NCBI GenBank assembly: GCA_903819595.1
Contig: CAIJED010000377.1
Coordinates: forward strand, 1-46,248
Reading direction: 5' to 3'
DNA from: an uncultured Methanomicrobiales archaeon
Lineage (GTDB): Archaea > Halobacteriota > Methanomicrobia > Methanomicrobiales > Methanospirillaceae
Length of the DNA: 46,248 nt
Shown: positions 1 to 8,500 of the stretch, one piece after another
Layout of the letters: each line of letters begins with the position of its first letter
Position numbering within the stretch: the stretch's first letter is position 1
Made by a program: the position numbers and the translations under genes
Notes under the pieces: generated by a model
Database searches by the model: none
Told to the model about the DNA's origin: nothing
What the model saw: only the letters and a program-made list of their open reading frames with translations

Positions 1-536
1 AGAATTGTATCCGCATCGAGGAGATCGAGTTCCAGGAGGAAGTCATGGTAAGATCTGATAATGAGATCGATCTGGCTGCTCTTTGAACTCTCAAGATCGA
101 GGAGGCACTCAGGGAACACAATCTTCCGCGTGGTGATGACACTGATAAACCGGCGAAGGTCGTCGATGGTCCCGGGAGAAGGACGGTTCCTTGTTATAAA
201 GGCCGGAATTTCGGCTTTGTTCTCGGTAAGAACCCGCTTCAGGAGGAGGCCTGACTCTCCATTAGTGAGGAGCCGGGAAGTTGTCCGGTGTTCATCGAAG
301 TAGTTTTGGCAGAGATCAGATAATGTACAGATGCGGGAGGGGATGATGGGCATACCTGCACTGGCCTGTTGGTCCAGGACCTGCCGGACGAGCCGGTTCG
401 TCGGGAAGATCAGCCACGTCCCAAAAGGATCTGCAGCGGCCGCAACAGAGAACTTCCGAATATAATCATTCAACCCATCGCCGGGAAGCCCGCGATATAT
501 AGTCGTGCGTTCCGGGAGATCCGGTTCGGGAGGCAT
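1..536 (-). CDS. AddB/RexB-like PD-(D/E)XK nuclease-helicase family protein, N-terminal part (runs off window edge)
   Basis: Reading the minus strand from an ATG at 536 gives an open frame of 178 codons to the window edge with no stop. After about 35 residues there is TWLIFPTNRLVRQVL, then SRICTLSDLCQNYF and RLLTNGESGLLLKRVL. This is the pattern of the inactivated helicase domain at the start of AddB/RexB-type proteins, in which a strand ending in PTNRL and a 'TLSDL' segment follow the degenerate P-loop. Such proteins end in a PD-(D/E)XK nuclease domain, which would lie outside the window. It has the same direction as rad50 and mre11, also DNA-end-processing genes, but a 249-base gap separates it from them. 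No good ribosome site precedes the ATG, and an open frame continues upstream, so the start is uncertain. The family call rests on pattern recognition of the N-terminus only. Confidence 0.6.
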   Translation of the reverse strand, partial: MPPEPDLPERTTIYRGLPGDGLNDYIRKFSVAAAADPFGTWLIFPTNRLVRQVLDQQASAGMPIIPSRICTLSDLCQNYFDEHRTTSRLLTNGESGLLLKRVLTENKAEIPAFITRNRPSPGTIDDLRRFISVITTRKIVFPECLLDLESSKSSQIDLIIRSYHDFLLELDLLDADTI

Positions 537-713
537 GATTATACGATTGACGAGCAGGAGAGAAAAATGATGTGCATTAATCCGTGAATGTATCCAGAGG
601 TAACGGTCGCAGGAACAATCATTTTATGATATTCGTAAGTCTACCGCCAACATTTGCTAGTCAGCTGCCAGGGAAGGGCTCATGATGTACCATGGTGGTT
701 GAACAGTGAACTC

Positions 714-719
714 AAAAAA
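714..719 (-). terminator. T-run terminator downstream of the mre11-rad50 unit
   Basis: On the minus strand there is a run of six T about 67 bases after the rad50 stop, in a gene-free stretch. Archaeal RNA polymerase stops at such T-runs without needing a stem. I saw no hairpin. The rest of 537-785 shows nothing else I can name. Confidence 0.35.
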
Positions 720-785
720 GTTCCTTTTCGATCATCACATTAACCTGGTGTCATTCATATAATCTTTGAAAATTTCCAGGAAATA

Positions 786-3700
786 TCATCGGCTGCACGA
801 AGAACAACCCGGACCAAAAAGCCGGCTCCTGCCGCCGGTAATCTTTTCAACGACAATTTGCGTAGAAATGCGTTCCTTGAGAGCGGGAACGTGGGAGATT
901 ACCCCGATAATTTTTCCCTCCTGGTGAAGGCTAGATAGGGAATCAAGTGCGACTTCGAGTGTCTCATTATCGAGCGTCCCGAATCCCTCATCGAGGAAAA
1001 GGGAGTCGATCTGGACATTCCGGCTCGCCATCCCGGAAAGCCCGAGTGCAAGGGCGAGGCTGACGATAAAGCTCTCACCACCGGAGAGATTTTTTGTAGA
1101 CCTGACCTCTCCCGCCTGGTAGTCATCCAGGATATCAAGATCTAATGGTGAATTTTTATTCCTGACAAGGAGATACCGGTCGCTCATCCGTCGGAGATGC
1201 TGGTTTGCATGTGAGACCAGTGATTGGAACGTGAGCCCCTGGGCAAATACCCTGAATTTTTTCCCATCAGCGGACCCAATCAGGTCATGGAGCTTCTCCC
1301 ACCGTAAACATTCAATCTCCTGTTTTTCGAGGGATTCGATCAGTCCCTTTTTGGTTGTCAATAAATCCTCGTTCTGTTTCAACCTTTCACGGATGCTTCC
1401 AATCTCCTGGTGGAGTATTCCAATCTGATTATCAAAAATTATGATCTTCTCCTCCAACTCTTCCAGGGGATCGGATATCAGCACCTTTGCCCGTTCTTCT
1501 TCAAGAATCACATTATTCTCCACAATCCGTGTTGAAATCTCATTCCCTTCGATAAGAAGCTCCTTTTCAAGATTTTCAAGGGTTTCAATTTGTTCTCCGG
1601 GGAGGCGGGAAGAAAAAAAATCTTCTTCTGACAGGAATCCAGCATACGTGGTCTCTTTCCGGAACATATCCTCCATTTTCCTGATAGTTTCAGAAAATTC
1701 CTCTATCTTGGATCTTGTCAGGGAGATCTGGCCATCCAAAGAAGTGATCTCGGATTCAAGCTTCGTTTTCTTTTCCGATACCTCCTGAAATTCTTTTTCT
1801 GCTAAATCAACGAGAAGGGCAATCCTTTTTTCTTCGGTGCCCGGATCTTTTTGACCGTACTGGTCCTCTCTCTCTTCGGCTAATTTCTTTATCTGGCTGT
1901 TTTTCTCGTAAATTACTTTCAGGAGTAATTGTAACGAATTGTCAACCTCGCCAATAAGACCCATGTATCGCTGAATATCGTTAGAGAATTGTTCTCTCTC
2001 TTTCAGAATCGCTGTCTGCTGATCCCGCATACGTTCATAATCACCTTTACGCTGCTGAAGGGAGGTAATAATAGTATCAACTGTCTCTGGAGAAAGAGAA
2101 TTAATGCCAAATTCTTTCAGGTCGGATAGAAGGGCTTCGGATAGCGGGTTACAATCCTGTAATAATCCAGTAATGGCATCATGAGAAACGTCAATATTTT
2201 TCAACACATTATTCCGCTCATATTCCGCTTCCTTAAATGCTGTCGAAAGCCCTGCAATGGTATCTTTCAATGACCCGGCTGCAATCATGGTTTCCCTGAG
2301 TCTTTTCTCCATTTCGTTGCCTGATTCGCAGATATCCCGGCACCAGAAGTAATGTTCCTCGCATAAATGGAACGCATTGAGGATAATCTCTTTCAGGGGG
2401 CATGTGTTGAAAACAGAGATGACATCATTGAATCCCATACCCACAGAGTCAAGCAATTCCCGGATTTGGATCTCTCTCTCTCTCTGGGCCTCGATATTAG
2501 CCCGGATATCTGTCTCGTGAACTGCAACCGTATTTTCCCTGATACGGATTTTTACTAAAATCTCCTGAAGTGCATCTTTCTTTTTTGTGTATTCTGATTC
2601 ATCTGTGTCGGGTAGGGTGTGGTTCACTTCGATATAGGGATGAGTGAGGGATCCACATAACGGACAGGGTTTCCCATCTTCGAGGTGCGTACGTTCCTCT
2701 TCGAGACTTTTCACCTTGCGGGAGAGAAAAAGGTTCTCTTCGGATGTTTTCAGAATTTCTTCTGTCAGTCTTTGTTTCTCTCGCAATCCTGAAAGAATCT
2801 CATAGTTTTGTGCAAGATCTTCAACCAGGCCGGTGTGAATATTTTTAAGTTCCTGGATCTTTGACTCCTGTCGCTCAACGGCTTCGAAGATCCCCAGACT
2901 CCACTCCAACCGGGATTTTCGATCTTTTAACCTGGATTCACAATGAATCCAGAATTCAAGATTGCGATTGTCGAGAACCTGATTGAACTCCTCCTCTGCC
3001 CTGTTATTTGTTGTTATCAATAACTGGTATTCCAGTTCCCGTTCTGCAAGAAATTTTTTCTTTCCTGCAAGGTTGTCTTCAATTTTCTCAAGGGTTGTTT
3101 TGTCTGCCTTCAGTTTTTTCTGGTTCGTCTCAATGATGTCACATATCCTGGAATATTGCCGGAGCCGCTGCTCAAGACCTGAAAGGTGTTCTGACAATAT
3201 GCTGTCGGATTTATGACTGTCCAGATAGGAGACCGCTTTTGCAAGTAGTTCTGTTTTCCCTGCCTGGTTTAACTCAATTTTATCAATGCTTTCTTGATAG
3301 TCAATTCGTTTCACTTTTAATTTTTTCAATTCCAGGTCTTTCTCTTCACATTGCTGCCGGAATTCTTTGATGCGGGTATCCAGTTCCCTGACATGGATAA
3401 GAATTTTATTTTCTTGTTCCTTCAGGGATTTTGCAGATTTATATTTCTCTCCTGCCGTAACAAACAACGGGAGACAATCCTCAATTGATCTCTTTCGTGC
3501 ATCTGATGTCTCCTGATTATCCTTAATCTCCTGTTTGTATGCTTCTGCAAGATGCCTTGCAGATTCCAGTTTCGCATATACTGTCTCAAGCAAAAGGGCT
3601 TTTTTCGCACGGGAGAGTAGGTCCAGGTCCTTTGAGGCATTCACTTTTCTTTCTTCCAGATTGATCCTTCTTTTTTCGAGTTCCTCAATTTCTTTTTCGA

Positions 3701-4469
3701 GCCTCTCCATTTTTTTCGCCCGATCGACTGCTTCCTTAAGTTGTGTTTGTTGTATGGCGGTAGATTTTACTTCCAGTTCCTTTCGGGAAAAGGTATCTGT
3801 CAGTTTGTTCTCCTGTTCAGGGGTAAGAACCTCCACCTCTCCTATTTTGGCTTTCAATTCTGAACGTTTTTCCACTTCAGCAGCGTTTCGTTCATGAACT
3901 TTCTTCGATATGGTACTGTAGATGGTTGTGCCGGTAATCTTTTCAAGAATCGGTGCCCGTTCATCAGCATTCGCATTAAGGAACGTCGCAAAATCCCCCT
4001 GGGCCAGCATCATCGATCTGGTAAACTGGAGATAATCGAGCCCTGTTGCTTCGATTACTTTCGCAGGCACACGGCTTAGTTTTTCTTCAATAATTTTCTT
4101 TGAATTAAAATCTGCAATTTCATGCCTTGGTGCCTGCAGTTCACCATCAGGTTTGTGATGTGCTTTGCGCTGGCTCCATGTGCAGATAAACTGACCCTTT
4201 TGGGATTCAAAAACAACCTCTGCAAGACATTCTCCCGTATTCCTGCTCATCACCTCATTCGTGCTCTTTGAGATCTTGTCGAGCCGGGGGGTCTGTCCAT
4301 ACAGGGCAAGACAAATGGCATCAAGGATCGTGGTTTTTCCGGCCCCGGTTGACCCAGTGATCGCGAAGATTCCATCTGATACATACTGCGGATGAGTGAA
4401 GTCAATGCACCATTCACCCACAAGGGAGTTCAGGTTCCTGAATCGTAGTTGTTTTATCCTCATCGGCAC
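786..4469 (-). CDS. rad50: Rad50/SbcC DNA double-strand-break repair ATPase
   Basis: This is an SMC-like ATPase that partners the Mre11 nuclease in resecting DNA ends and opening hairpins. The N-terminal half-site has the Walker A loop GSTGAGKTT at residues 39-47. A long, charged heptad-rich coiled coil follows on either side of a zinc hook CPLC near residue 603, the site where two molecules join through one zinc ion. The C-terminal half-site has the signature LSGGESF near residue 1128 and Walker B LFLDEGFGTLD near 1155, so both halves of the ATPase are complete. At 1,227 residues it is longer than typical archaeal Rad50 (about 850-1,000) and nearer bacterial SbcC. The start lies three bases after the mre11 stop, so the two are surely one transcript. 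The C-terminus ends in an unusual Cys-rich tail, CSSCSR. Confidence 0.96.
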   Translation of the reverse strand: MPMRIKQLRFRNLNSLVGEWCIDFTHPQYVSDGIFAITGSTGAGKTTILDAICLALYGQTPRLDKISKSTNEVMSRNTGECLAEVVFESQKGQFICTWSQRKAHHKPDGELQAPRHEIADFNSKKIIEEKLSRVPAKVIEATGLDYLQFTRSMMLAQGDFATFLNANADERAPILEKITGTTIYSTISKKVHERNAAEVEKRSELKAKIGEVEVLTPEQENKLTDTFSRKELEVKSTAIQQTQLKEAVDRAKKMERLEKEIEELEKRRINLEERKVNASKDLDLLSRAKKALLLETVYAKLESARHLAEAYKQEIKDNQETSDARKRSIEDCLPLFVTAGEKYKSAKSLKEQENKILIHVRELDTRIKEFRQQCEEKDLELKKLKVKRIDYQESIDKIELNQAGKTELLAKAVSYLDSHKSDSILSEHLSGLEQRLRQYSRICDIIETNQKKLKADKTTLEKIEDNLAGKKKFLAERELEYQLLITTNNRAEEEFNQVLDNRNLEFWIHCESRLKDRKSRLEWSLGIFEAVERQESKIQELKNIHTGLVEDLAQNYEILSGLREKQRLTEEILKTSEENLFLSRKVKSLEEERTHLEDGKPCPLCGSLTHPYIEVNHTLPDTDESEYTKKKDALQEILVKIRIRENTVAVHETDIRANIEAQREREIQIRELLDSVGMGFNDVISVFNTCPLKEIILNAFHLCEEHYFWCRDICESGNEMEKRLRETMIAAGSLKDTIAGLSTAFKEAEYERNNVLKNIDVSHDAITGLLQDCNPLSEALLSDLKEFGINSLSPETVDTIITSLQQRKGDYERMRDQQTAILKEREQFSNDIQRYMGLIGEVDNSLQLLLKVIYEKNSQIKKLAEEREDQYGQKDPGTEEKRIALLVDLAEKEFQEVSEKKTKLESEITSLDGQISLTRSKIEEFSETIRKMEDMFRKETTYAGFLSEEDFFSSRLPGEQIETLENLEKELLIEGNEISTRIVENNVILEEERAKVLISDPLEELEEKIIIFDNQIGILHQEIGSIRERLKQNEDLLTTKKGLIESLEKQEIECLRWEKLHDLIGSADGKKFRVFAQGLTFQSLVSHANQHLRRMSDRYLLVRNKNSPLDLDILDDYQAGEVRSTKNLSGGESFIVSLALALGLSGMASRNVQIDSLFLDEGFGTLDNETLEVALDSLSSLHQEGKIIGVISHVPALKERISTQIVVEKITGGRSRLFGPGCSSCSR

Positions 4470-4472
4470 TCC

Positions 4473-5702
4473 TCAGTGGGCTTGCATGTCCTCTTCATGA
4501 ACCGACGCCAGGATTTCGGAATATGCATCGAAGAGATCCTTCCTCTCTCCTTCCGATATCTTGTGTTCTTCAAGGCAACGTAAAAATACATCCATCTCAT
4601 CGAGGTCAGTCAGGGTTTCCTCTGGATCAGACATCTTTTCATCGTCAATAGAGTATCTTCTCCTGATTTTTACGATGTCGACCTGGGTATGTTCAACCTG
4701 TTCACGAAATTGAGCCTGGATCAATGGTGTAACTAACTCTGATTCAACTATTAATTCTACCATAAAGGGACGATTTGCGAGGCAAAGATTACTCAAATCT
4801 TCTTTGATAGATTTGATATCACCCTGTATTATTTTTAGCTCGCGGGAAATTGCGACAGAAATTTCACTCACCGATAGAGGGCAGTTATTCTGGAATTCAA
4901 TAAGGACGACCTGTTTTTTCTGCCCTGCCTCTCCAAAACCCATTGGCAATGGGGACCCCGAATAGCGTTGGTGTGTGTTCCCCCGGATCACCTCGGGTCT
5001 ATGCAGGTGCCCAAGTGCGAGATAATCAAATCCCTGGCCAATCATCTCCGCCTCGATGCATGCCAGGTTTCCGATGTGTAAACTTCTCACCCCATCATCG
5101 CCGGTAGTCACGCAACCGTCCGCGAACAGGTGACCCATCGCAATAATCGGAATATTCACGCCGAGTTCAAGTCGTTTTTTTTCGGCAAGTCTCCATACCT
5201 TCCGGTAATGTTCACAAATGCCCTCCCGCATTTTCCTGGCTTTTTCTTCGATACTCTCACCAGGTTCGGTTTGCCGGATATCCCTGTCACGAAGATAAGG
5301 TACCGCACAAATGATGAGCGAAATATGTCCCTGTGAATCACGGAGAAGAAGAATCTCATCCTCCAGATCATCGGTAACGGTCCCGATCACGTGGATGTGG
5401 AGTGTCCTGAGAAGACCTTTCGGAGCGTTCAGTAGCGATGGGGAATCATGATTACCGGCAGTGATCACGACCTGAAGACCTGCGATTGACGAAGCATTGT
5501 GCAGGAACTGGTAATAGAGTTCCTGTGCCCGGTTACTTGGTGTAACCGTGTCGAAAATATCGCCTGCCACAATCAGGACATCAATATTCTCGTTGCCCAG
5601 AAGGTGTATAAGCCATTTCAGGAATTGTTCATGCTCATCATACCTCTTCCTTTCGTGGAGCAAACCCCCAAGATGCCAGTCTGAGGTATGGAGGACTTTC
5701 AT
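4473..5702 (-). CDS. mre11: Mre11/SbcD DNA double-strand-break repair nuclease
   Basis: A Mn-dependent phosphoesterase with 3'-5' exonuclease and endonuclease activity, which works with Rad50. All the metal-binding motifs of the calcineurin-like fold are present in order: SDWHLGG (from residue 7), GDIFD (about 47), GNHDSP (about 83), GHLFADG (about 190) and GHLHRP (about 230). The 409 residues leave about 150 after the catalytic domain for the capping domain and the Rad50-binding segment. The gene leads the mre11-rad50 operon, with three bases between it and rad50. A T/A-rich box lies about 26 bases before the ATG and there is no ribosome-binding site, so the message may be leaderless. Confidence 0.95.
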   Translation of the reverse strand: MKVLHTSDWHLGGLLHERKRYDEHEQFLKWLIHLLGNENIDVLIVAGDIFDTVTPSNRAQELYYQFLHNASSIAGLQVVITAGNHDSPSLLNAPKGLLRTLHIHVIGTVTDDLEDEILLLRDSQGHISLIICAVPYLRDRDIRQTEPGESIEEKARKMREGICEHYRKVWRLAEKKRLELGVNIPIIAMGHLFADGCVTTGDDGVRSLHIGNLACIEAEMIGQGFDYLALGHLHRPEVIRGNTHQRYSGSPLPMGFGEAGQKKQVVLIEFQNNCPLSVSEISVAISRELKIIQGDIKSIKEDLSNLCLANRPFMVELIVESELVTPLIQAQFREQVEHTQVDIVKIRRRYSIDDEKMSDPEETLTDLDEMDVFLRCLEEHKISEGERKDLFDAYSEILASVHEEDMQAH

Positions 5703-5721
5703 ACTATCTGTCTTTATTTCG

Positions 5722-5733
5722 TTTAATATTATA
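5722..5733 (-). promoter_or_regulatory. mre11: TATA box for mre11-rad50
   Basis: On the minus strand the sequence TATAATATTAAA is centred about 26 bases before the mre11 ATG. With the usual archaeal spacing, transcription would begin at or within a few bases of the start codon, giving a leaderless message. This fits the absence of a Shine-Dalgarno sequence. Confidence 0.5.
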
Positions 5734-5835
5734 GTGTATGATTGGTGCGGAATTGTCAGGGATCCCCTCCCACACCATGAGAGTCGGGCAATCGGGAAAA
5801 ATTTCTAAGCAATCTTTATTGGACGACGAGGGTAG

Positions 5836-6074
5836 ATATTCGGTGTTGGTCTCGATGTGGCAGCCCAGCAGCCAAAGACCATCTACCCGGAAGTCCTCGT
5901 CCAGATCAATACCTTCGTCGTCATGGCCTTGGGAACCGGGGCGAAGCCATCATCAGCACGATCGATATACCGTTCCCGGTTGGCACCCGCATCCACCGGT
6001 TCGAGGATTACATTACCGAACCCAACCGCGAGAAAAAGGCGAGGATAACCGACGGGCCCGATACCGGGTTCTGA
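5836..6074 (+). pseudogene. Frameshifted ORF remnant upstream of the Imm-5-like gene
   Basis: Two adjacent frames each give protein-like sequence that joins at about 5936. The first frame (5836 onward, possible GTG at 5857) reads KTIYPEVLVQINTFVVMALG. The next frame continues RGEAIISTIDIPFPVGTRIH and then RFEDYITEPNREKKARITDG, and ends at TGA 6072-6074. Read through the join it is about 79 residues, preceded by TAG at 5833. The composition (alternating hydrophobic strands, few rare residues) looks like real protein, but I do not recognise a family. It may be a decayed gene, the truncated 3' end of one, or an intact short gene with a sequencing error at the run of G near 5930-5940. Its relation to the downstream gene is unknown. 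Confidence 0.3.
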
Positions 6075-6118
6075 AAACACAGTTGCAATTCACAAAGCAT
6101 TGGGAGACAACGGCAGAA

Positions 6119-6574
6119 ATGCGGGATCGAAAATTCGTTGCAGAACATCGGGGTGGACCGCTGAAAAAACAACAGCACTACCAGCTGATGCAATGGGCCA
6201 TTGGCTGTTCGGAGCATGTATTACATCTCTTCGGTGACATACCGGATGTTCGGCTGACAAATGCACTAAATGTGGCAAAAGAGTGGCAACAGGGAAATGT
6301 TCCGGCAGGCGACGCGATGAAGGCTTCGTTAGTCGCACATGCTGTGGCAAGAGAATCCTCTAATCCGGCTTCAATAGCGGTAGCCCGGTCTGTTGGCCAG
6401 GCTGTTGCAACTGCTCATATGGCAGACCATTCATTAGGTGCAGCGTGGTATGCCCTGAAAGCCGTGAAAAATGCAGGTAAACCAGAAGATGCGGAACGAA
6501 GGTGGCAGGATGAACAATTGCCGCGGGAAATTGAGGGTCTTGTCCTGACCGCAAGAAAAATAAAAAACATGTAA
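6119..6574 (+). CDS. Imm-5-like putative immunity protein
   Basis: The protein is 151 residues, begins MRDRKFVAEHRGGPL, and contains AHAVARESSNPASIAVARSV, QAVATAHMADHSLGAAWYAL and KAVKNAG. I recognise this as the all-helical family annotated 'putative immunity protein' (Imm-5-like domain), found scattered in bacteria and archaea. Its proposed link to toxin immunity comes from polymorphic-toxin surveys, not from biochemistry known to me. The same frame stays open back to 5738, but the extra residues are Arg/Ser/Pro-rich and unlike protein. The family's conserved start supports the ATG at 6119, which has GGAG about 13 bases upstream. No toxin gene is visible next to it, so this is an orphan, and its role here is unknown. 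Confidence 0.72.
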   Translation: MRDRKFVAEHRGGPLKKQQHYQLMQWAIGCSEHVLHLFGDIPDVRLTNALNVAKEWQQGNVPAGDAMKASLVAHAVARESSNPASIAVARSVGQAVATAHMADHSLGAAWYALKAVKNAGKPEDAERRWQDEQLPREIEGLVLTARKIKNM

Positions 6575-6847
6575 GAAGACAGGCTTTTTTGAAACTCCGC
6601 ATGTTTACAGTAAATCAGAAATACGTAGAGACCGGATGAGGTTTTCCCCTGATACGATATTGTTGGGCGGGATAATGAAAAACTCCATGGATCGGGTGAT
6701 CGTTCCTTCCCCGGCAGGGGTCGTCTAACCGGCAGGCCGTGAGCCCCGGGAGCGTGATATATTCTCAGTGAAATACGAATCCCCGGAATAGATTCCAGAG
6801 GATTCTGCAAAACAGATAAATCTGGTAAAATCGGGCTTAAGAAAGGA

Positions 6848-7381
6848 TTATTCTTGTTTTGAAGAATCCTTTTTGGTCTCAATTTTTTTGGGTACCCTTT
6901 TGATCGAGATACAATTCACGACCGGCTCACCGGTGAAAATGTAACGCTGAATGATCGTTCCCAGCACCTCAACCACGTCATCCTTTTTGATCGTCTCTTC
7001 CGGACTGGTGAACATCTTCACTGATATTTCACCTGACCGATCACCGATAAGGAATTGCGGGCGGTTTAGGAACTGGAAATAGGTGCGTTCCACGACACCT
7101 TCGAAGCTGACGACCTGCCCCATCATACTCTTGTTAATCATTTTTATCCGGACCGGTCTTGCCACCCGTTCATACTCCGGGATGAGTTCCATGTACTGCT
7201 TCTGGCTCATATAATTGAGTGCCATCGGTATCACGAGGAGGAGTACCACCCCGGGAATGCCAAATAACAGCAGCGTTATCTCACGTGAACTGTAATAGGC
7301 AAAAAATAAAAGAATTGCGAAGAGAACGACCACCACAAGCGCGACGATCGATATCTTCACAGTGATATTTCCGATTTTCAT
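6848..7381 (-). CDS. Membrane-anchored OB-fold protein
   Basis: The protein is 177 residues. Two membrane segments lie near residues 10-29 and 33-53, separated by a short YYSSRE turn, so both ends should face the cytoplasm. A soluble domain follows, with the strand pattern VVSFEGVVERTYFQFLNRPQ, then FLIGDRSGEISVKMF and DDVVEVLGTI, which resembles a nucleic-acid-binding (OB) fold of the tRNA_anti/RPA kind. The C-terminus is Lys-rich. Only 11 bases separate its ATG from the fdhC stop, so it is probably cotranscribed with the formate transporter. A direct role in formate uptake is not evident. The OB reading is inference from strand spacing, and the specific family is not known to me. Confidence 0.7.
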   Translation of the reverse strand: MKIGNITVKISIVALVVVVLFAILLFFAYYSSREITLLLFGIPGVVLLLVIPMALNYMSQKQYMELIPEYERVARPVRIKMINKSMMGQVVSFEGVVERTYFQFLNRPQFLIGDRSGEISVKMFTSPEETIKKDDVVEVLGTIIQRYIFTGEPVVNCISIKRVPKKIETKKDSSKQE

Positions 7382-7392
7382 CCGGGTTTACT

Positions 7393-8283
7393 CTACTTTA
7401 ATGCGGCGATCTCTTTTCTGAACGCAACCCAGAAGATTACACCGACGAAGAACATTCCACCGACGATGTTTCCGATTGTGACGATAATAATATTATTCGT
7501 CCACATGGTGACCCAGTTCAGCCCGGCATTCACCGCAGCAGGGTCTCCCAATGCCTGGGTCATAATCCCGGCAGGGATGAAATACATGTTCGCGACAGAG
7601 TGTTCGAAACCGCTCGAAACGAAGGCCATGATCGGGAACCAGATCCCAAAGAATTTGCCTACCATGTCATCTGAACAGATTCCAAGGAGGATAGCGAGGT
7701 TGACAAGCCAGTTACAGGCGATACCCTTCAGGAATGCGGACCACATACCCGCGACTCCTACATAACTGACCTTAGCTGACGCGATAGCTATCGCCCGTGT
7801 ACCGAACGCCGTTACTGTTGCAGCTCCGGCGGCATTCCAGGACGTGAAGGGGCCGTATGCCATGATGTAGGCGAATACCAGGGATCCAATAAGGTTGCCG
7901 ATATAGACAAGAACCCACAGTTTGATGACCTGTGCCCAGGTGACCTTGTGGATAAATGCTGCCATCGGAGCGAGCATTGCGTCACCGGTGAAGAGTTCAG
8001 CACCCGTTAACACGGTGATAATCAGCCCGACTGGGAACACGGCACCAAGAATGAGCTGTGTCATACCCGCTGATGCGAAACCACCTGGAACGGCACCCGC
8101 TGTAATTTGTGCTGCAGAATAAGCAATACCTGTACTGCACACCGTTGCAAGGGCTGCCCCCATAGCGATGTAAGCCCCTGACATGAAACCACGTAATACC
8201 ATGTTCCATGCAGGAAGACCTACTTTGTACTTACCAGCGTCACCGGCTTTCGCAGTGATTGCCACTGGTGGATGAAATACCAT
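7393..8283 (-). CDS. fdhC: Formate transporter FdhC (FNT family)
   Basis: A 296-residue integral membrane protein of the formate/nitrite transporter family, which forms pentamers of six-helix channels and brings formate in for FdhAB. Typical features are a hydrophobic helix rich in small residues near residue 30 (MSGAYIAMGAALATV), the segment TGAELFTGDAML around 113-124, the GIACNWLVNLAILLG signature near 187, and AFVSSGFEHSVANM (the central FNT His) near 217. A strong ribosome site, GGAGAGGTG, stands about eight bases before the ATG. It lies about 22 kb from fdhAB in this window rather than beside it, and the downstream OB-fold gene probably shares its transcript. Confidence 0.93.
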   Translation of the reverse strand: MVFHPPVAITAKAGDAGKYKVGLPAWNMVLRGFMSGAYIAMGAALATVCSTGIAYSAAQITAGAVPGGFASAGMTQLILGAVFPVGLIITVLTGAELFTGDAMLAPMAAFIHKVTWAQVIKLWVLVYIGNLIGSLVFAYIMAYGPFTSWNAAGAATVTAFGTRAIAIASAKVSYVGVAGMWSAFLKGIACNWLVNLAILLGICSDDMVGKFFGIWFPIMAFVSSGFEHSVANMYFIPAGIMTQALGDPAAVNAGLNWVTMWTNNIIIVTIGNIVGGMFFVGVIFWVAFRKEIAALK

Positions 8284-8500
8284 TTTTTTACACCTCTCCG
8301 ATTGTCATACCTATACTCACCTAAGGAATTCGTCTTTTGTATAGGTTCAAATTAAAATCCTTTGTGGTTTTATTAATAACTTTCTTTTTGAATTTCGGGC
8401 TTAAATTGAAAAAATAATTACAATTGCGTATTTTGGGGTATTACAATCCATACGAAGCGGTAAACATTGGAGATAGTCAAACAGACCTAATTAAAGAGCC
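8284..8500 (-). promoter_or_regulatory. fdhC: fdhC promoter and leader region
   Basis: This 217-base stretch between pyrK and fdhC is markedly AT-rich at 8350-8440. On the minus strand, TTATTAATAAAA at about 8369-8380 is the best TATA box, with a second candidate at about 8350-8358. Either predicts an untranslated leader of roughly 40-65 bases, longer than for most genes here, ending in the strong site GGAGAGGTG. I see no clear operator or hairpin. Confidence 0.4.

Noticed and set aside
61-587. Forward open frames of 72-80 codons at the left edge
   Set aside because: They lie opposite the AddB-like gene, whose minus-strand translation has clear protein character. The forward frames are Arg-rich and featureless.
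3535-3897. 120-codon forward frame inside rad50
   Set aside because: Antisense to the Rad50 coiled coil; its Ser/Phe-rich composition is the usual shadow of Glu/Lys-rich coding.
5738-6118. N-terminal extension of the Imm-5-like gene
   Set aside because: The extra 127 residues are Ser/Arg/Pro-rich, and the homologous family starts at the ATG at 6119. The same DNA gives better protein in other frames.
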